DNA from: Hygrophila difformis
Taxonomy: Eukaryota > Streptophyta > Magnoliopsida > Lamiales > Acanthaceae
Length of the DNA: 64,000 nt
Assembly: GCA_030278955.1 (NCBI GenBank)
Contig: JAOANR010000010.1
Location: 17,948,444 to 18,012,443 of the forward strand
Direction of reading: 5' to 3'
Positions 32,088 to 41,135 of this stretch are shown here, piece after piece. Both the position numbers and the translations under genes were made by a program. Positions within the stretch are counted from its first letter, which is position 1; the number at the start of each line of letters is the position of its first letter. The notes below the pieces were generated by a model, which ran no database searches, was not told where the DNA came from, and saw only the letters and a list, made by a program, of their open reading frames with translations.

Positions 32088-35000
32088 TTACTTTTTCGCA
32101 TCGCTTAATGTTTGATCCCATACTGATGGATAATATTTCTTCATGTATCTTGCATTAACTGGATTTGACATCTGCTCACCATTTTCGTCCACCAACACGT
32201 ACGCTCCATTCGGTAATCTTGTATGAACAATAAATGGTCCCTCCCAATTGGGACTCCACTTACCTAATCGGCCATCCTTCTGCTTAGGCGGCCATATAAC
32301 TTTCCAAACTAAGTCTCCAACTTCAAATCGCTTAAGACGAATTCGCTTATTGTACCAATCGGCCACAATATCTTTATTTTTCTGCAAATTCTCAAAGGCC
32401 TGCACCCGATTGGCATTTATCTCTAATAACTCATCTTTTATCGCACGATCATACTGTTCGGCTGACATTGAATCCGCCTGACTTGTTCTCAAAGTCGGCA
32501 CTGTTATTTCGGCTGGCAATACTGCATCCATTCCATAAGTCAGCCGGAATGGTGTGAACCCAGTAGCTGAAGTTTTAGCATTTCGATAGGCCCACAGTGC
32601 TTCAGATAACTTTTCGTGCCATTTTCTTGGTTGATCTTCAATCATTTTCTTTATGATTCCTATTAGCTGTTTGTTTGTGGCCTCTGCTTGTCCATTTCCT
32701 TGCGGGTAATATGGTGACGAATGCATAATTTTTATTCCGTATTCGTCTGCAAAGGCCTTGACCTTTTCTCCCACAAATACAGTTCCTCTATCTGTTAGAA
32801 TCGTCTGTGGGATCCCGAATCTATAGATCAACTGTCTCTTAATGAACTCAATCACCTCCTCTTGTGAAATGCTGACATACGCCTGAGCTTCGGCCCATTT
32901 TGTGAAGTAATCTGCTGCCACTAGCACGAACTCATGTCTTTTCGACGAAGAGGGATGAACTTTTCCTATGATGTCCATGGCCCACCCTCTGAATGGCCAT
33001 GGTTTGATCATTATATGTAATTCTTCGGCCGGTAACTTCTGAATCGGCCCATGCTTTTGACATTCGGTGCATCCTCTTGCATATTTTTCACAATCAGGAC
33101 CCATGTTCGGCCAATAATATCCCAGCCGAATAATACTCCACTTCATCGCTTTTCCTGCCCGATGCGCACCACATATTCCATCAATAGCACGCTTGAATAA
33201 TAATCCTCCTATTATGACGTAGTCCATCGCTTTCCGTTTTTCGGCTGGATTAGCCTCCGAAGGATCTTCTAATATCTGTGCTATCTTTTTTATCCATTCG
33301 GCCTTCTCTGTTTCGGCCAAACGCACTTCTACATTTCCTGCTATCGGCATCAACCGATATTTAGCCGCATGTTGAGCCAATTCATTGGCTACTTCGTTCT
33401 TTTCTCTTGGGATATACTCAATGTACACCTCATCAAATTCCTCTAACAAAGTAACCGCTTCTTCATATAACCTAATCAACTGAGAACTCTTAACCGAAAA
33501 ATCGCCTAATAATTGCTGAACAACTACTTGCGAGTCTCCTTTGACAATGATTGCTCTGACTCCTTCTTCTATCAACCGTTGTAATCCCGAAATTAACGCT
33601 TTATATTCGGCTTGGTTGTTCGTATATGACTCTGGCAGTTGCACGAAATATTTGTATATCTTGCCCTCCGGTGTTTGTAGGGTAAACCCTGCTCCAACTC
33701 CTGAAGCGGCTTTGGAACCATCAAATGTCATTACCCATGGTTGCAAGTATACAATTCTTATCTCACCAACTTCTTTCGGCCGATCCTGATGATCGATGTC
33801 ATCGGTTATCGGGTGCGTCACATGATCAGCCAGAAAATCGGCTACAATCTGTCCTTTCATAGCCCTTAAAGGTTGATATCTCAAATCGTATGCATTTAAC
33901 TTCATGGCCCATTTGGCCATTCTTCGGCTACTGACCGGATCATTCATCATAATCTTGACTATGTCAACCGAAGCTACTACTATCACTTGCCTTGGTTGAA
34001 TATAATATTCTAATTTCTGGCATGCATGATAAAGGCTTAAACATAGTTTATGAATCGGCGAGTACCTTACTTCGGCGTCCCTTAGGATTCGGCTAAGATA
34101 GTAGATCGCCCGATCCCTTCCTTCATCGTCTTCCTGCGCCAGTAATGCTCCAATAGAGTCTTCGGCCGCTGCTATATACAACTTCAATGGCCGTCCTAAA
34201 ATTGGAGGAACCAACACTGGTGGACTCATCAAACCCTGCTTCAATTGTTCGAAGGCCTTTTGCTGGTCGATTCCCCATTTGAACTCCTCTTCCTTCTTTA
34301 ACCTCAATAAATCGGTTAGTGGTTTTGACTTTCCAGCCGCATTTGCTAAGAATCGTCTCAGAAAACCGATTTTTCCAAGAAACTTTTGTAGACTCTTCTT
34401 ATCATGTGGAGGTTTGGCTTCTTGGATAGCCCTGGTTTTGTTCGCATCAACTTCTATTCCTTTGTTATGTACCAGGAACCCGAGAAAATTTCCTGCCTGC
34501 ACTCCAAAAGCACACTTGGCTGGATTCATCTTGACTCCATGCAGCCTCATCCTCGTGAACACCTTCCGCAAATCGTTCAAGTGGCTTTCGATATCTTTAG
34601 ATCGGACCATGACGTCATCAATATAGACTTCAACACAATCCCCTATGAGGTCATGGAAAACATAGTTCATGGCTCTCTGGTATGTAGCTCCTGCATTCTT
34701 CAATCCGAATGGCATCACCACCCATTCATATATCCCTATGGCACCAGGGCACCGAAATGCAGTCTTGTGAATGTCTTCTTCGGCCATAAAAATTTGGTTG
34801 TATCCTGAATATCCATCCATGAAAGATAGCATCCCCTGTTTTGCGGCCGAATCAATCAACAAGTCAACAATAGGCATCATATACTCATCTTTCGGAGTGG
34901 CTATATTAAGATTCCTGAAATCAATGCAAACTCTCAATTTTCCATTCTTCTTTATTACAGGAACAATATTTGATAGCCACTCTACATATTTAGCCGGCCT

Positions 35001-35288
35001 AACAAACCCGGCCGCTAACAATTTCTCTATTTCTTCTTTTATTTTTGGGACTATTTCGGGCGCTAGCCTCCTGGCCGGCTGTTTATGCGGCCTGAACCCT
35101 TCTTTAATAGGCAGTCTGTGTTCTACAATCGACCGCTCCAATCCTGGCATCTCTGTATAGTCCCATGCGAAACAATCCTTGAATTCGACTAGAACCTCCT
35201 TGAATCGGCTTGTCACCTGCTGATCAAGATTCGCACTCAATGGGATCTCCCTCGGGTGTTCGTCTGTACCAACATTGACCATCTTCAA
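32088..35288 (-). CDS. Tat-2 Pol: reverse transcriptase, two RNase H domains, integrase
   Basis: The open frame is about 1066 codons. RT has [10 protein letters not shown] (about residue 155) and YIDD (about 220). The first RNase H has lost its catalytic Asp (LYIAAAEDSIG, about 372), as expected of a degenerate connection domain. A second, archaeal-type RNase H follows (MTFDGSKA about 518, NNQAEYKAL, KGDSQVV). The integrase D,D,E residues lie in MDIIG (about 771), LTDRGT (about 831) and GQAEATN (about 866). Its zinc module looks short: ICGAHRAG and CTECQKHG are present, but the usual first His is not seen, suggesting a small in-frame loss. It ends in the GPY-type domain and LSDAKK. The frame is open upstream of the first ATG (about 35282). 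It lies in a different frame from the protease ORF, so splicing or frameshifting must link them. Confidence 0.92.
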   Translation of the reverse strand: MKMVNVGTDEHPREIPLSANLDQQVTSRFKEVLVEFKDCFAWDYTEMPGLERSIVEHRLPIKEGFRPHKQPARRLAPEIVPKIKEEIEKLLAAGFVRPAKYVEWLSNIVPVIKKNGKLRVCIDFRNLNIATPKDEYMMPIVDLLIDSAAKQGMLSFMDGYSGYNQIFMAEEDIHKTAFRCPGAIGIYEWVVMPFGLKNAGATYQRAMNYVFHDLIGDCVEVYIDDVMVRSKDIESHLNDLRKVFTRMRLHGVKMNPAKCAFGVQAGNFLGFLVHNKGIEVDANKTRAIQEAKPPHDKKSLQKFLGKIGFLRRFLANAAGKSKPLTDLLRLKKEEEFKWGIDQQKAFEQLKQGLMSPPVLVPPILGRPLKLYIAAAEDSIGALLAQEDDEGRDRAIYYLSRILRDAEVRYSPIHKLCLSLYHACQKLEYYIQPRQVIVVASVDIVKIMMNDPVSSRRMAKWAMKLNAYDLRYQPLRAMKGQIVADFLADHVTHPITDDIDHQDRPKEVGEIRIVYLQPWVMTFDGSKAASGVGAGFTLQTPEGKIYKYFVQLPESYTNNQAEYKALISGLQRLIEEGVRAIIVKGDSQVVVQQLLGDFSVKSSQLIRLYEEAVTLLEEFDEVYIEYIPREKNEVANELAQHAAKYRLMPIAGNVEVRLAETEKAEWIKKIAQILEDPSEANPAEKRKAMDYVIIGGLLFKRAIDGICGAHRAGKAMKWSIIRLGYYWPNMGPDCEKYARGCTECQKHGPIQKLPAEELHIMIKPWPFRGWAMDIIGKVHPSSSKRHEFVLVAADYFTKWAEAQAYVSISQEEVIEFIKRQLIYRFGIPQTILTDRGTVFVGEKVKAFADEYGIKIMHSSPYYPQGNGQAEATNKQLIGIIKKMIEDQPRKWHEKLSEALWAYRNAKTSATGFTPFRLTYGMDAVLPAEITVPTLRTSQADSMSAEQYDRAIKDELLEINANRVQAFENLQKNKDIVADWYNKRIRLKRFEVGDLVWKVIWPPKQKDGRLGKWSPNWEGPFIVHTRLPNGAYVLVDENGEQMSNPVNARYMKKYYPSVWDQTLSDAKK

Positions 35289-35419
35289 GGGGTCTTGAGC
35301 TTTGAAATCCGGCGTTCGCTTTGGAATTGCGTCTATTAAATCGCTCTATCCTGCTTTGTCGTCTGAAACTCCGAGTTCGGCCGATTCGAACTCGGTCGCT
35401 TGATTCAGTTGTGACTCCA

Positions 35420-36550
35420 TCATTTACTTTCTTCTTCGACTGGCCGTTCATCGGCCTGGTATCTGATTTCAAACCCCAAATCTGTCCAATCACACTCGAT
35501 CACCTGCGGGTACCGATCCCCTACCACTGCTAGGAATGGTTGAATCGGTTCTTCATATAACACCGCATCAATTCGCCCGGCTGAGCTGACTGGAAATGGA
35601 GGTTGATCTCCATCTACTTCTTCTACTGTGCCATCTTTCTTCCAGAACCATACTTTCTGGTGAAGCGTTGATGGCAAACATCGGGATGTATGAATCCAGC
35701 ATCGGCCTAATAGGGCCGCGTACGGAACTTCTGCATCCACCACAAAGAACATGGTCGGAATTGATATTGTTCCGACCGTTACATCCACCAATATACATCC
35801 TTCGGCCGCAGTTTGGGCCCCCACAAAACTCATTACCTTCATTCTCGTGGGGAGTAAATCTTCCTTCGAACGGCCTATCTTCGTTAGCGTGGATAGTGGC
35901 ATGATATTAACTGTGGCTCCACCGTCGATAAACATTCTTCTGAGTGGTCTCCCATTGACCCAACCTTTAACGTATAAAGGCCTCACATGCTGGGACATCT
36001 TTGCAGTTGGAGGCAAAATCGTACCTGGTTGAGCTTCTGGAACAAATGCCTTATATCCTTCCTCAAGAGATTTCTCTATTTCGGCTTCCGGCCGAAATAC
36101 CTCAAGTTTATCGAAACAAAAATCCACTATGGGCTCTTCATCACCATAGTATTCTCCATCCTTTTGACAGAAAACCACAGCTGGTTCGGAGTCCGACCAG
36201 TACTCCTCTTTCTCTTCGGTGGTTACCGTCACCATATTTGCGCTAGATCCGAAGTCGAACTTAAATTGCCCAACAGGGGGTGTATCACTATTTGGAATGA
36301 TGGTTGTCTTTGGTTTCCATTCCCTGGTTCGGACTGGTCTAGGCTTCCATTCCTCTTTCGATTTCGGCTGCTCACTTTCAACTTTCGGTTGTATTACTTT
36401 TGGCCGAAATTCAGTTTTGTTCTTCAGCCGATCCTGTCCTTCTTTCGGCTTCCTCTCTTCTTTTGATTCGGATTTCAAACGAGCCGAAAATACCCTATTG
36501 AGTATTCGTCCTCCCGAGAACGAACAGTCATCAGGGAAGTCCTCTTCCAT
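35420..36550 (-). CDS. Tat-2 protease-containing ORF
   Basis: A 376-codon frame between gag and pol. The aspartic protease core is MFIDGGATVNIMP (about residues 208-220) followed by a hydrophobic strand and LLGRCWIH. The N-terminal part is Lys/Glu-rich. It overlaps the end of gag by 76 bp in another frame. After its stop, about 130 bp separate it from the pol frame; a GTAAAT follows ...GAAGAAGAAA at the stop. Ogre/Tat elements are known to have an intron near this position, but no splice pair that I tried restored the frame cleanly. Confidence 0.85.
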   Translation of the reverse strand: MEEDFPDDCSFSGGRILNRVFSARLKSESKEERKPKEGQDRLKNKTEFRPKVIQPKVESEQPKSKEEWKPRPVRTREWKPKTTIIPNSDTPPVGQFKFDFGSSANMVTVTTEEKEEYWSDSEPAVVFCQKDGEYYGDEEPIVDFCFDKLEVFRPEAEIEKSLEEGYKAFVPEAQPGTILPPTAKMSQHVRPLYVKGWVNGRPLRRMFIDGGATVNIMPLSTLTKIGRSKEDLLPTRMKVMSFVGAQTAAEGCILVDVTVGTISIPTMFFVVDAEVPYAALLGRCWIHTSRCLPSTLHQKVWFWKKDGTVEEVDGDQPPFPVSSAGRIDAVLYEEPIQPFLAVVGDRYPQVIECDWTDLGFEIRYQADERPVEEESK

Positions 36551-38781
36551 ATATCATACTCGTCTTGCTCAGAAGCAGCAGCTGCTTTAAGCCGTTGCAT
36601 TCTTCGTTTGAAAGTACGATATGATCCCTTTCCTTTTGGGACTTTCCTCTCCTCTGCCCTCCAAGCTGAATGGTCATGTCGGCGTTGATCGAAATGCCTT
36701 CTTTCTGGAGAGTTTCGGACCCATCGGCCTACCTGAGTATTTGCTGGTGGCCTTCTAAGCTTTTTCATTTCGGGGCTAACAGCTTCTTCAGGGACTGTGA
36801 TCTGTATCACAGTCTTTCCATTCTGCTTATCGGCTGTTAACTTCATCTCTGAGTCCCATCCGTTGGTTATGATTTTCAACGTTGGTCTCTCACTCTTATC
36901 TCCGACCTCGATCTCCTGATGTCTCTCCGATTGCTTGATCCACTCTTTCACCTCATAATTCCCCAATCGGTCAAAAACATCTGTAACTTTCTCTTTTCCC
37001 TTCGGAGATCCTAGCCTTTTCCATACTCCTGACTTCTGAGCCGATGGCTGATCCCCAAGCCGATCGTGCACAGAGCTCTTGCTAGATGATGTTTGATCCC
37101 TCAATCGGTCATGCACCGATTTATTCTGGTTGGGCTGCACCATCACCATGTTGGCAGCTGGGAACGGATTCTTATCTACTGCCATAAGCCTTTCTGGGAA
37201 CTTCAGCTTCCCATCATCCACATGTTTCTGAATCAGCTTCCTAAAATGCCCACAAATGGCCGTGGAATGAGTGGCTGATCCGTGGAACCTGCACCATCCG
37301 GCCTCCAACTGATCCTTGGTAGGCTGCGGATGGTTTCCTTTAAACTCTAGCAACCCGTTCTTCTGGCAATAATCAAATATTTCGTCCATTTGTGACAAGT
37401 CGAAAGAGTAAAACCTTTGAGATTCATCTCCTCCTTCTTTCTCCTTGCCTCTGGCTGGCCGAAGTGCTGGACAAGTCATAGGCTTTTTTATGATTAACTC
37501 TGCCCTTGCGACCTCGGCTAATGCAGGAACGTCTTCCGCATTGTACTCTTCCTGAATTTCACATCTATCCAGAGATTCAGCAAATGAGGCAGCTGACTGG
37601 ATAGGTTGTGACCTTCCGCTTTGACTTCGGCTTGATTTGAAAGCCGCCTGTTCCGCCAGATATGTCTCCATCCTTATCGCTTCAGCCGTCAATTCGGCTA
37701 CCGTCCTCGGTCTTGTTACCATCAATCTGTCCTTGATGGCAAACTTCAAATTCTGCTTTAAGATTTGAATATATTCATGCTCAGGCAGCATTGTCTTCAC
37801 CTGAGCCTTCACTGCATAAAATCTCTCAATGAATTCAGTAACCGACTCAGACGCCTTCTGCTTGGTTGACGTCAGATCAACTACCGAGACTTCCGGACTA
37901 GTATTATAGAATCGGTCATGGAATAACCGCTCCATTTCGGCCCAAGTATTGACCGATCCCGCTGGCAAGTTAATGTACCACTCGAATGCTGGGCCAGTTA
38001 ATGACAAACTGAACAATATCAGCTTGTGAAAATCATTTTGCGCGATTCTGGTACATTGAGCTGTAAATCGGCCGATATGCTCGATGGTAGAGCGGCCGAC
38101 TTCTCCAGAAAAAGTGTTAAAATCTGGAACCTTCACCCCTCTAGGCAGTGGATACTGCTCCTCGATGTAATCTGGATAAGGTTTCCGATACATCGGCCTA
38201 TTCTCCTGGCCGATGAGATTCCCAAACTGTGTGCGAATAATCTCAGCAATCAGCTCTCTGTCAACCAGTTGTGGTGGATTCTGCTGAAGTGGTGCGTATT
38301 GTTGTTGAACCACTGGAGCAGGCGGTTGAGCAGCTGGTTGAGGCGGTTGATTCTGTTGCTGATCGTACCTCTGCTGCGGAGGAACAAAAGGCCGAGCTCC
38401 ATGCCCTCCTGGCGGCCTAAAGGCCTGCTGCTGAAAATTGTGAGGATTTTGCGGTGGATTCTGCGCCACTGGAGCTTGCTGCGCTCCCATCGGATACATA
38501 CTCCTTGCGATTTCGGCTCTAAACATGGCTGGCATCGCTGCCAGGATATTTCCTTCGATTTGGCGAACCGAGTTGGTAACCGCCGCCTCCACCATAAATT
38601 GAACCTGATCTCGAAATCGCGGGGTTAAATCATCGTTCGAAAACTCCTGATTATGGAAATGTGATGGTCCGGGGAACCCTGGGGGGAATTCTCCGGCTTC
38701 TGGTGCGCGCTCTTCCTGAATCGGCGGCAAATCAGTCCTCGCCGCCGTGTTTGCTGCTGGAGTTGCTTGTTCAAACGCCAT
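36475..38781 (-). CDS. Tat-2 Gag (768 aa)
   Basis: It starts at the ATG at 38781 (MAFEQATP), 6 bp past the primer-site region; an upstream in-frame GTG lies in the primer site and is not used. A Gln/Pro-rich stretch (about residues 110-170) precedes the retrotransposon Gag core (LFSLSLTGPAFEWYINLP, then TWAEMERLFHDRF). A zinc-knuckle-like CRFHGSATHSTAIC follows (about 490). The C-terminal third is basic. Gag would form the particle and bind RNA. Confidence 0.88.
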   Translation of the reverse strand: MAFEQATPAANTAARTDLPPIQEERAPEAGEFPPGFPGPSHFHNQEFSNDDLTPRFRDQVQFMVEAAVTNSVRQIEGNILAAMPAMFRAEIARSMYPMGAQQAPVAQNPPQNPHNFQQQAFRPPGGHGARPFVPPQQRYDQQQNQPPQPAAQPPAPVVQQQYAPLQQNPPQLVDRELIAEIIRTQFGNLIGQENRPMYRKPYPDYIEEQYPLPRGVKVPDFNTFSGEVGRSTIEHIGRFTAQCTRIAQNDFHKLILFSLSLTGPAFEWYINLPAGSVNTWAEMERLFHDRFYNTSPEVSVVDLTSTKQKASESVTEFIERFYAVKAQVKTMLPEHEYIQILKQNLKFAIKDRLMVTRPRTVAELTAEAIRMETYLAEQAAFKSSRSQSGRSQPIQSAASFAESLDRCEIQEEYNAEDVPALAEVARAELIIKKPMTCPALRPARGKEKEGGDESQRFYSFDLSQMDEIFDYCQKNGLLEFKGNHPQPTKDQLEAGWCRFHGSATHSTAICGHFRKLIQKHVDDGKLKFPERLMAVDKNPFPAANMVMVQPNQNKSVHDRLRDQTSSSKSSVHDRLGDQPSAQKSGVWKRLGSPKGKEKVTDVFDRLGNYEVKEWIKQSERHQEIEVGDKSERPTLKIITNGWDSEMKLTADKQNGKTVIQITVPEEAVSPEMKKLRRPPANTQVGRWVRNSPERRHFDQRRHDHSAWRAEERKVPKGKGSYRTFKRRMQRLKAAAASEQDEYDIWKRTSLMTVRSREDEYSIGYFRLV

Positions 38782-38786
38782 TTTGC

Positions 38787-38804
38787 GTCCCACTGGGCGT
38801 GCCA
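38787..38804 (-). other. Primer binding site of Tat-2
   Basis: The minus strand reads TGGCACGCCCAGTGGGAC, one base after the 5' LTR end. It has the TGG start and position of a tRNA primer site; I cannot name the tRNA with confidence. Confidence 0.75.
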
Positions 38805-38805
38805 C

Positions 38806-39452
38806 TGTTTGGCTCGGGTGTAGCCAAGGACCTTTTTCTCCTCAAGGGAGGCTATCGGAAAAGGATCAAACCGATTACGGGTTCGGATTAACAATAATGC
38901 GCCCACAATTGAATGAATCTTCCTTGAATTGATCAACAATAACACGATACAATGGAGAATCTGCCTGTTGTTAAGAAACAACGGCGGAATTCACCAAAAA
39001 CAGAGAACCAAACTACCAGCTGCTAAGGAGCAACGGTGGATTTGGAAATGGTAACCGCTACAAACTAGGCTAGATTCTAAGGAAAGCTGTAAAGAAAGCA
39101 GTAAAGATAACAAGGAATTAAAATTGATAAAAGTAATTTGGGGGTTGGATTGATCTCTCTGATTTTGAGTGCGTCGACCCCTATTTATAGCCGGAGCTGG
39201 AATAACCGCTCTCCGGCTAACTCCTCTGAGCCGAATTCTTTCTCTCTTTAATTCGATTGCTTGGGTTTCGGCTGTTTCTTCCCATTTCGGCCGAAATCTC
39301 CATCGGCTTCGATTTCCTCCCTTCGGTTTACTATGTACTTTCGGCCTTACCAATCTCGAGCCCATCTTCTTTTTGGACTTCCTCTTTCTTCCGGCCCATG
39401 TCTTATGGCCCAATAGCTCTTTCGCGGCCCATTATTCTATATGGCCCCAACA
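38806..39452 (-). repeat. 5' LTR of Tat-2 (647 bp)
   Basis: Nearly identical to 26979-27625. The minus-strand TATA box TATAAATA is the complement of 39182-39189. Confidence 0.95.
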
Positions 39453-39950
39453 ACATGCCATGGAGAGCCACACCAATTTAGTCGGTCATACGAATCCGAT
39501 GAGGGCGCCTCTTCACGGTCCACCACTGAAGATGCCTACGTACGAATGGTGTGTGATAGAATGAGAATTGGCATTCCGGATACCACACCGTCCGTTGAAG
39601 GAGATGAACCGAGGCCACCCGAGGAACCTAATGCACAAAAGAAAATGTTCTATCGTATGTTAAAGGCGGCGGATAAGGATTTGTGGCCTGCATGTAAGAA
39701 AATGACGTTGTTGTCCACATTTGATAGGTTGTTAAACATTAAAGCTGAACACAACCTATCAGAGAGGTGCTTTGATACTTTGTGCCAACTCATCACTGAT
39801 ACCTCCTCGAGGATAATGTTATGGTTAAGAACTTTTACGGGGCGAAGAAACTACTCGAGGGATTGGGCCTACCTGTTTAGAAAATTGATTGTTGCACAAT
39901 GGGTGTATATTTCCCTATGTTGTACTTCACTTATTACATATTTATCCTCC
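39453..39950 (+). pseudogene. TNPD-like CACTA transposase, part 2 (frameshifted, core deleted)
   Basis: It continues the frame broken by Tat-2: HisGlyGlu, then AQKKMFYRMLKAADKDLWP and CKKMTLLSTFDRLLNIK, as in TNPD proteins. A one-base shift near 39800-39812 moves the homologous reading to NFYGAKKLLEGLGLPV. A TAG and KIDCCTMG follow (about 39878-39910). The DDE-type transposase core that should come next is missing. The coding then switches to TNPA-like exons, so this is an internally deleted, non-autonomous element. Confidence 0.75.
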
Positions 39951-39979
39951 AGTCGTATGAAAACCATTTATTATTTCAG

Positions 39980-41135
39980 CATTGAGTTCACAAACGAACA
40001 GGTGAGGAAGATCATCGATATATATCCCATGCGTTTTGATATAAATGGGATAAGTTGGGGGAAGGTCTCCCGAGAGACCAAAGACTTCTACTGGAGAGAG
40101 TTTCTGGTATTCCCAAAACTTTAGCACGTAATTATGTTTATCATTGAACTTGTATATATATTGATCAAATTTAAACTGCAGAAAGTAGCTAGCTGGGCAC
40201 CAGAGCACGCGGGAGCTGTGAGGAAGGAGTGGGAGAAAAAGAACATAGTCAGGTAAATTATACGTTTAAACTATAATGTTTGCAATCAAATCAATAATAT
40301 TTAACTTCACATGATTAAAATATCAGGTACAAGGATTACACGTTGGGCATAAGGAGCAAGAAGAAGCCCATGCCAGCAGATGAGTTGGTGGGCGAGAACT
40401 GGAGGCGTATAAGGGATTCCCCGGCTTTTAAGCAGAAATCAGAAAGGGGAAAGCTTAACAGGCGCCGGGGACAGGAGGATGCACCGGCACTCCCCCACAC
40501 ACAGCGGGATCAAAGACATTCCGAGCCACAACTGAGAAATTGGTATGTTATTTTAGCTATTTACTTAAATTAGTTCAATGACTTATGCTAACACTTGGTC
40601 TTCAATTCTAATCCTCGAAATATTGAAGTCCACTGAGCGTAATAGGCCTATCCATTTGCATGAGGTTCACGAGCACACCCACACGAGAAGGCACGAAAAA
40701 GACAATTGGGTAGTTCCTAGGTCACAGCGCGTGCAGGTAAATATCATAAATGATATCACAATTAGCTTAATGTACTAATTCAGTCACTGTAATCTGTACG
40801 TAACGTATTTTTCACTTGTAATACAGGAGGAGTTCAATGCTGTTGCCGAGACCTTGAGCCAGAACCCCGAGATTGGGCCTAACTTCGATTTAGATCCTGT
40901 CTTCTGCGACGTGGCCGGTGGACACGACAGACGACACGTAGTATATGGCATAGGATTGTTGGCCAGGACTTATAGGCCTTGTGGCAATGTTGTTACCCCT
41001 CCTCCACCATCTACTTCGCCTTATGTCACACATGAGCAGTTTCAGCAGTTCATGGATACACTTCAGCGAGTGTCACAGAGGCAGGACAGCATGGCTGATC
41101 AGATGGAGAGATTGCTCGGAGCCCGAGTGGCTTGA
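39980..41135 (+). CDS. TNPA-like gene of the CACTA element (about five exons, possibly still open)
   Basis: Exons by splice signals: 39980 to about 40106 (acceptor TTATTTCAG); 40182 to about 40253 (acceptor AACTGCAG); about 40327-40541 (acceptor ATATCAG; donor TTG|GTATGT); an exon ending at about 40737 (CAG|GTAAAT), start unsure; and about 40829-41135 (acceptor ATACAG). Protein pieces match plant CACTA TNPA-type (transposase_24) proteins: WGKVSRETKDFYWREF, KQKSERGKLNRRRG with a following Thr/His-rich PHTQRD, HTHTRRH, then GGHDRRHVVYGIG and a C-terminal helix. In En/Spm this protein binds the subterminal repeats and regulates excision. Each exon is open. Whether a start codon remains is unclear, since the upstream TNPD part is broken. 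Confidence 0.65.

Larger units (their letters stand above)
26979..39452 (-). mobile_element. Tat-2: complete Tat-lineage Ty3/gypsy element (12474 bp)
   Basis: The 647-bp LTRs at 38806-39452 (5') and 26979-27625 (3') differ at only one base that I could find (T/C in CCGATTAYGGG). It has a primer site (38787-38804), gag, protease and RT-RNase H-integrase frames on the minus strand, a plant-mobile-domain gene and a small ORF on the plus strand, and a polypurine tract next to the 3' LTR. ACATG target duplications flank it. The second RNase H between the first RNase H and integrase, and the antisense genes, mark the Tat lineage. It is younger than the CACTA element it interrupts. Confidence 0.95.
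25546..41135 (+). mobile_element. Decayed CACTA (En/Spm-like) DNA transposon, split by Tat-2; right end not found
   Basis: The left terminus is CACTACAAGAAAATAC at 25546, followed by dense CCGACCGC/GCGGTCGG subterminal repeats. The interior holds a TNPD-like N-terminus (26740-26978 continued at 39453-39950) and a TNPA-like multi-exon gene (39980-41135). Tat-2 (26979-39452) is inserted inside. I searched 41136-43500 for the expected inverted terminus (CTTGTAGTG) and did not see one, so the right end is probably lost or further diverged. The given end is the end of recognisable coding sequence. Confidence 0.75.
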
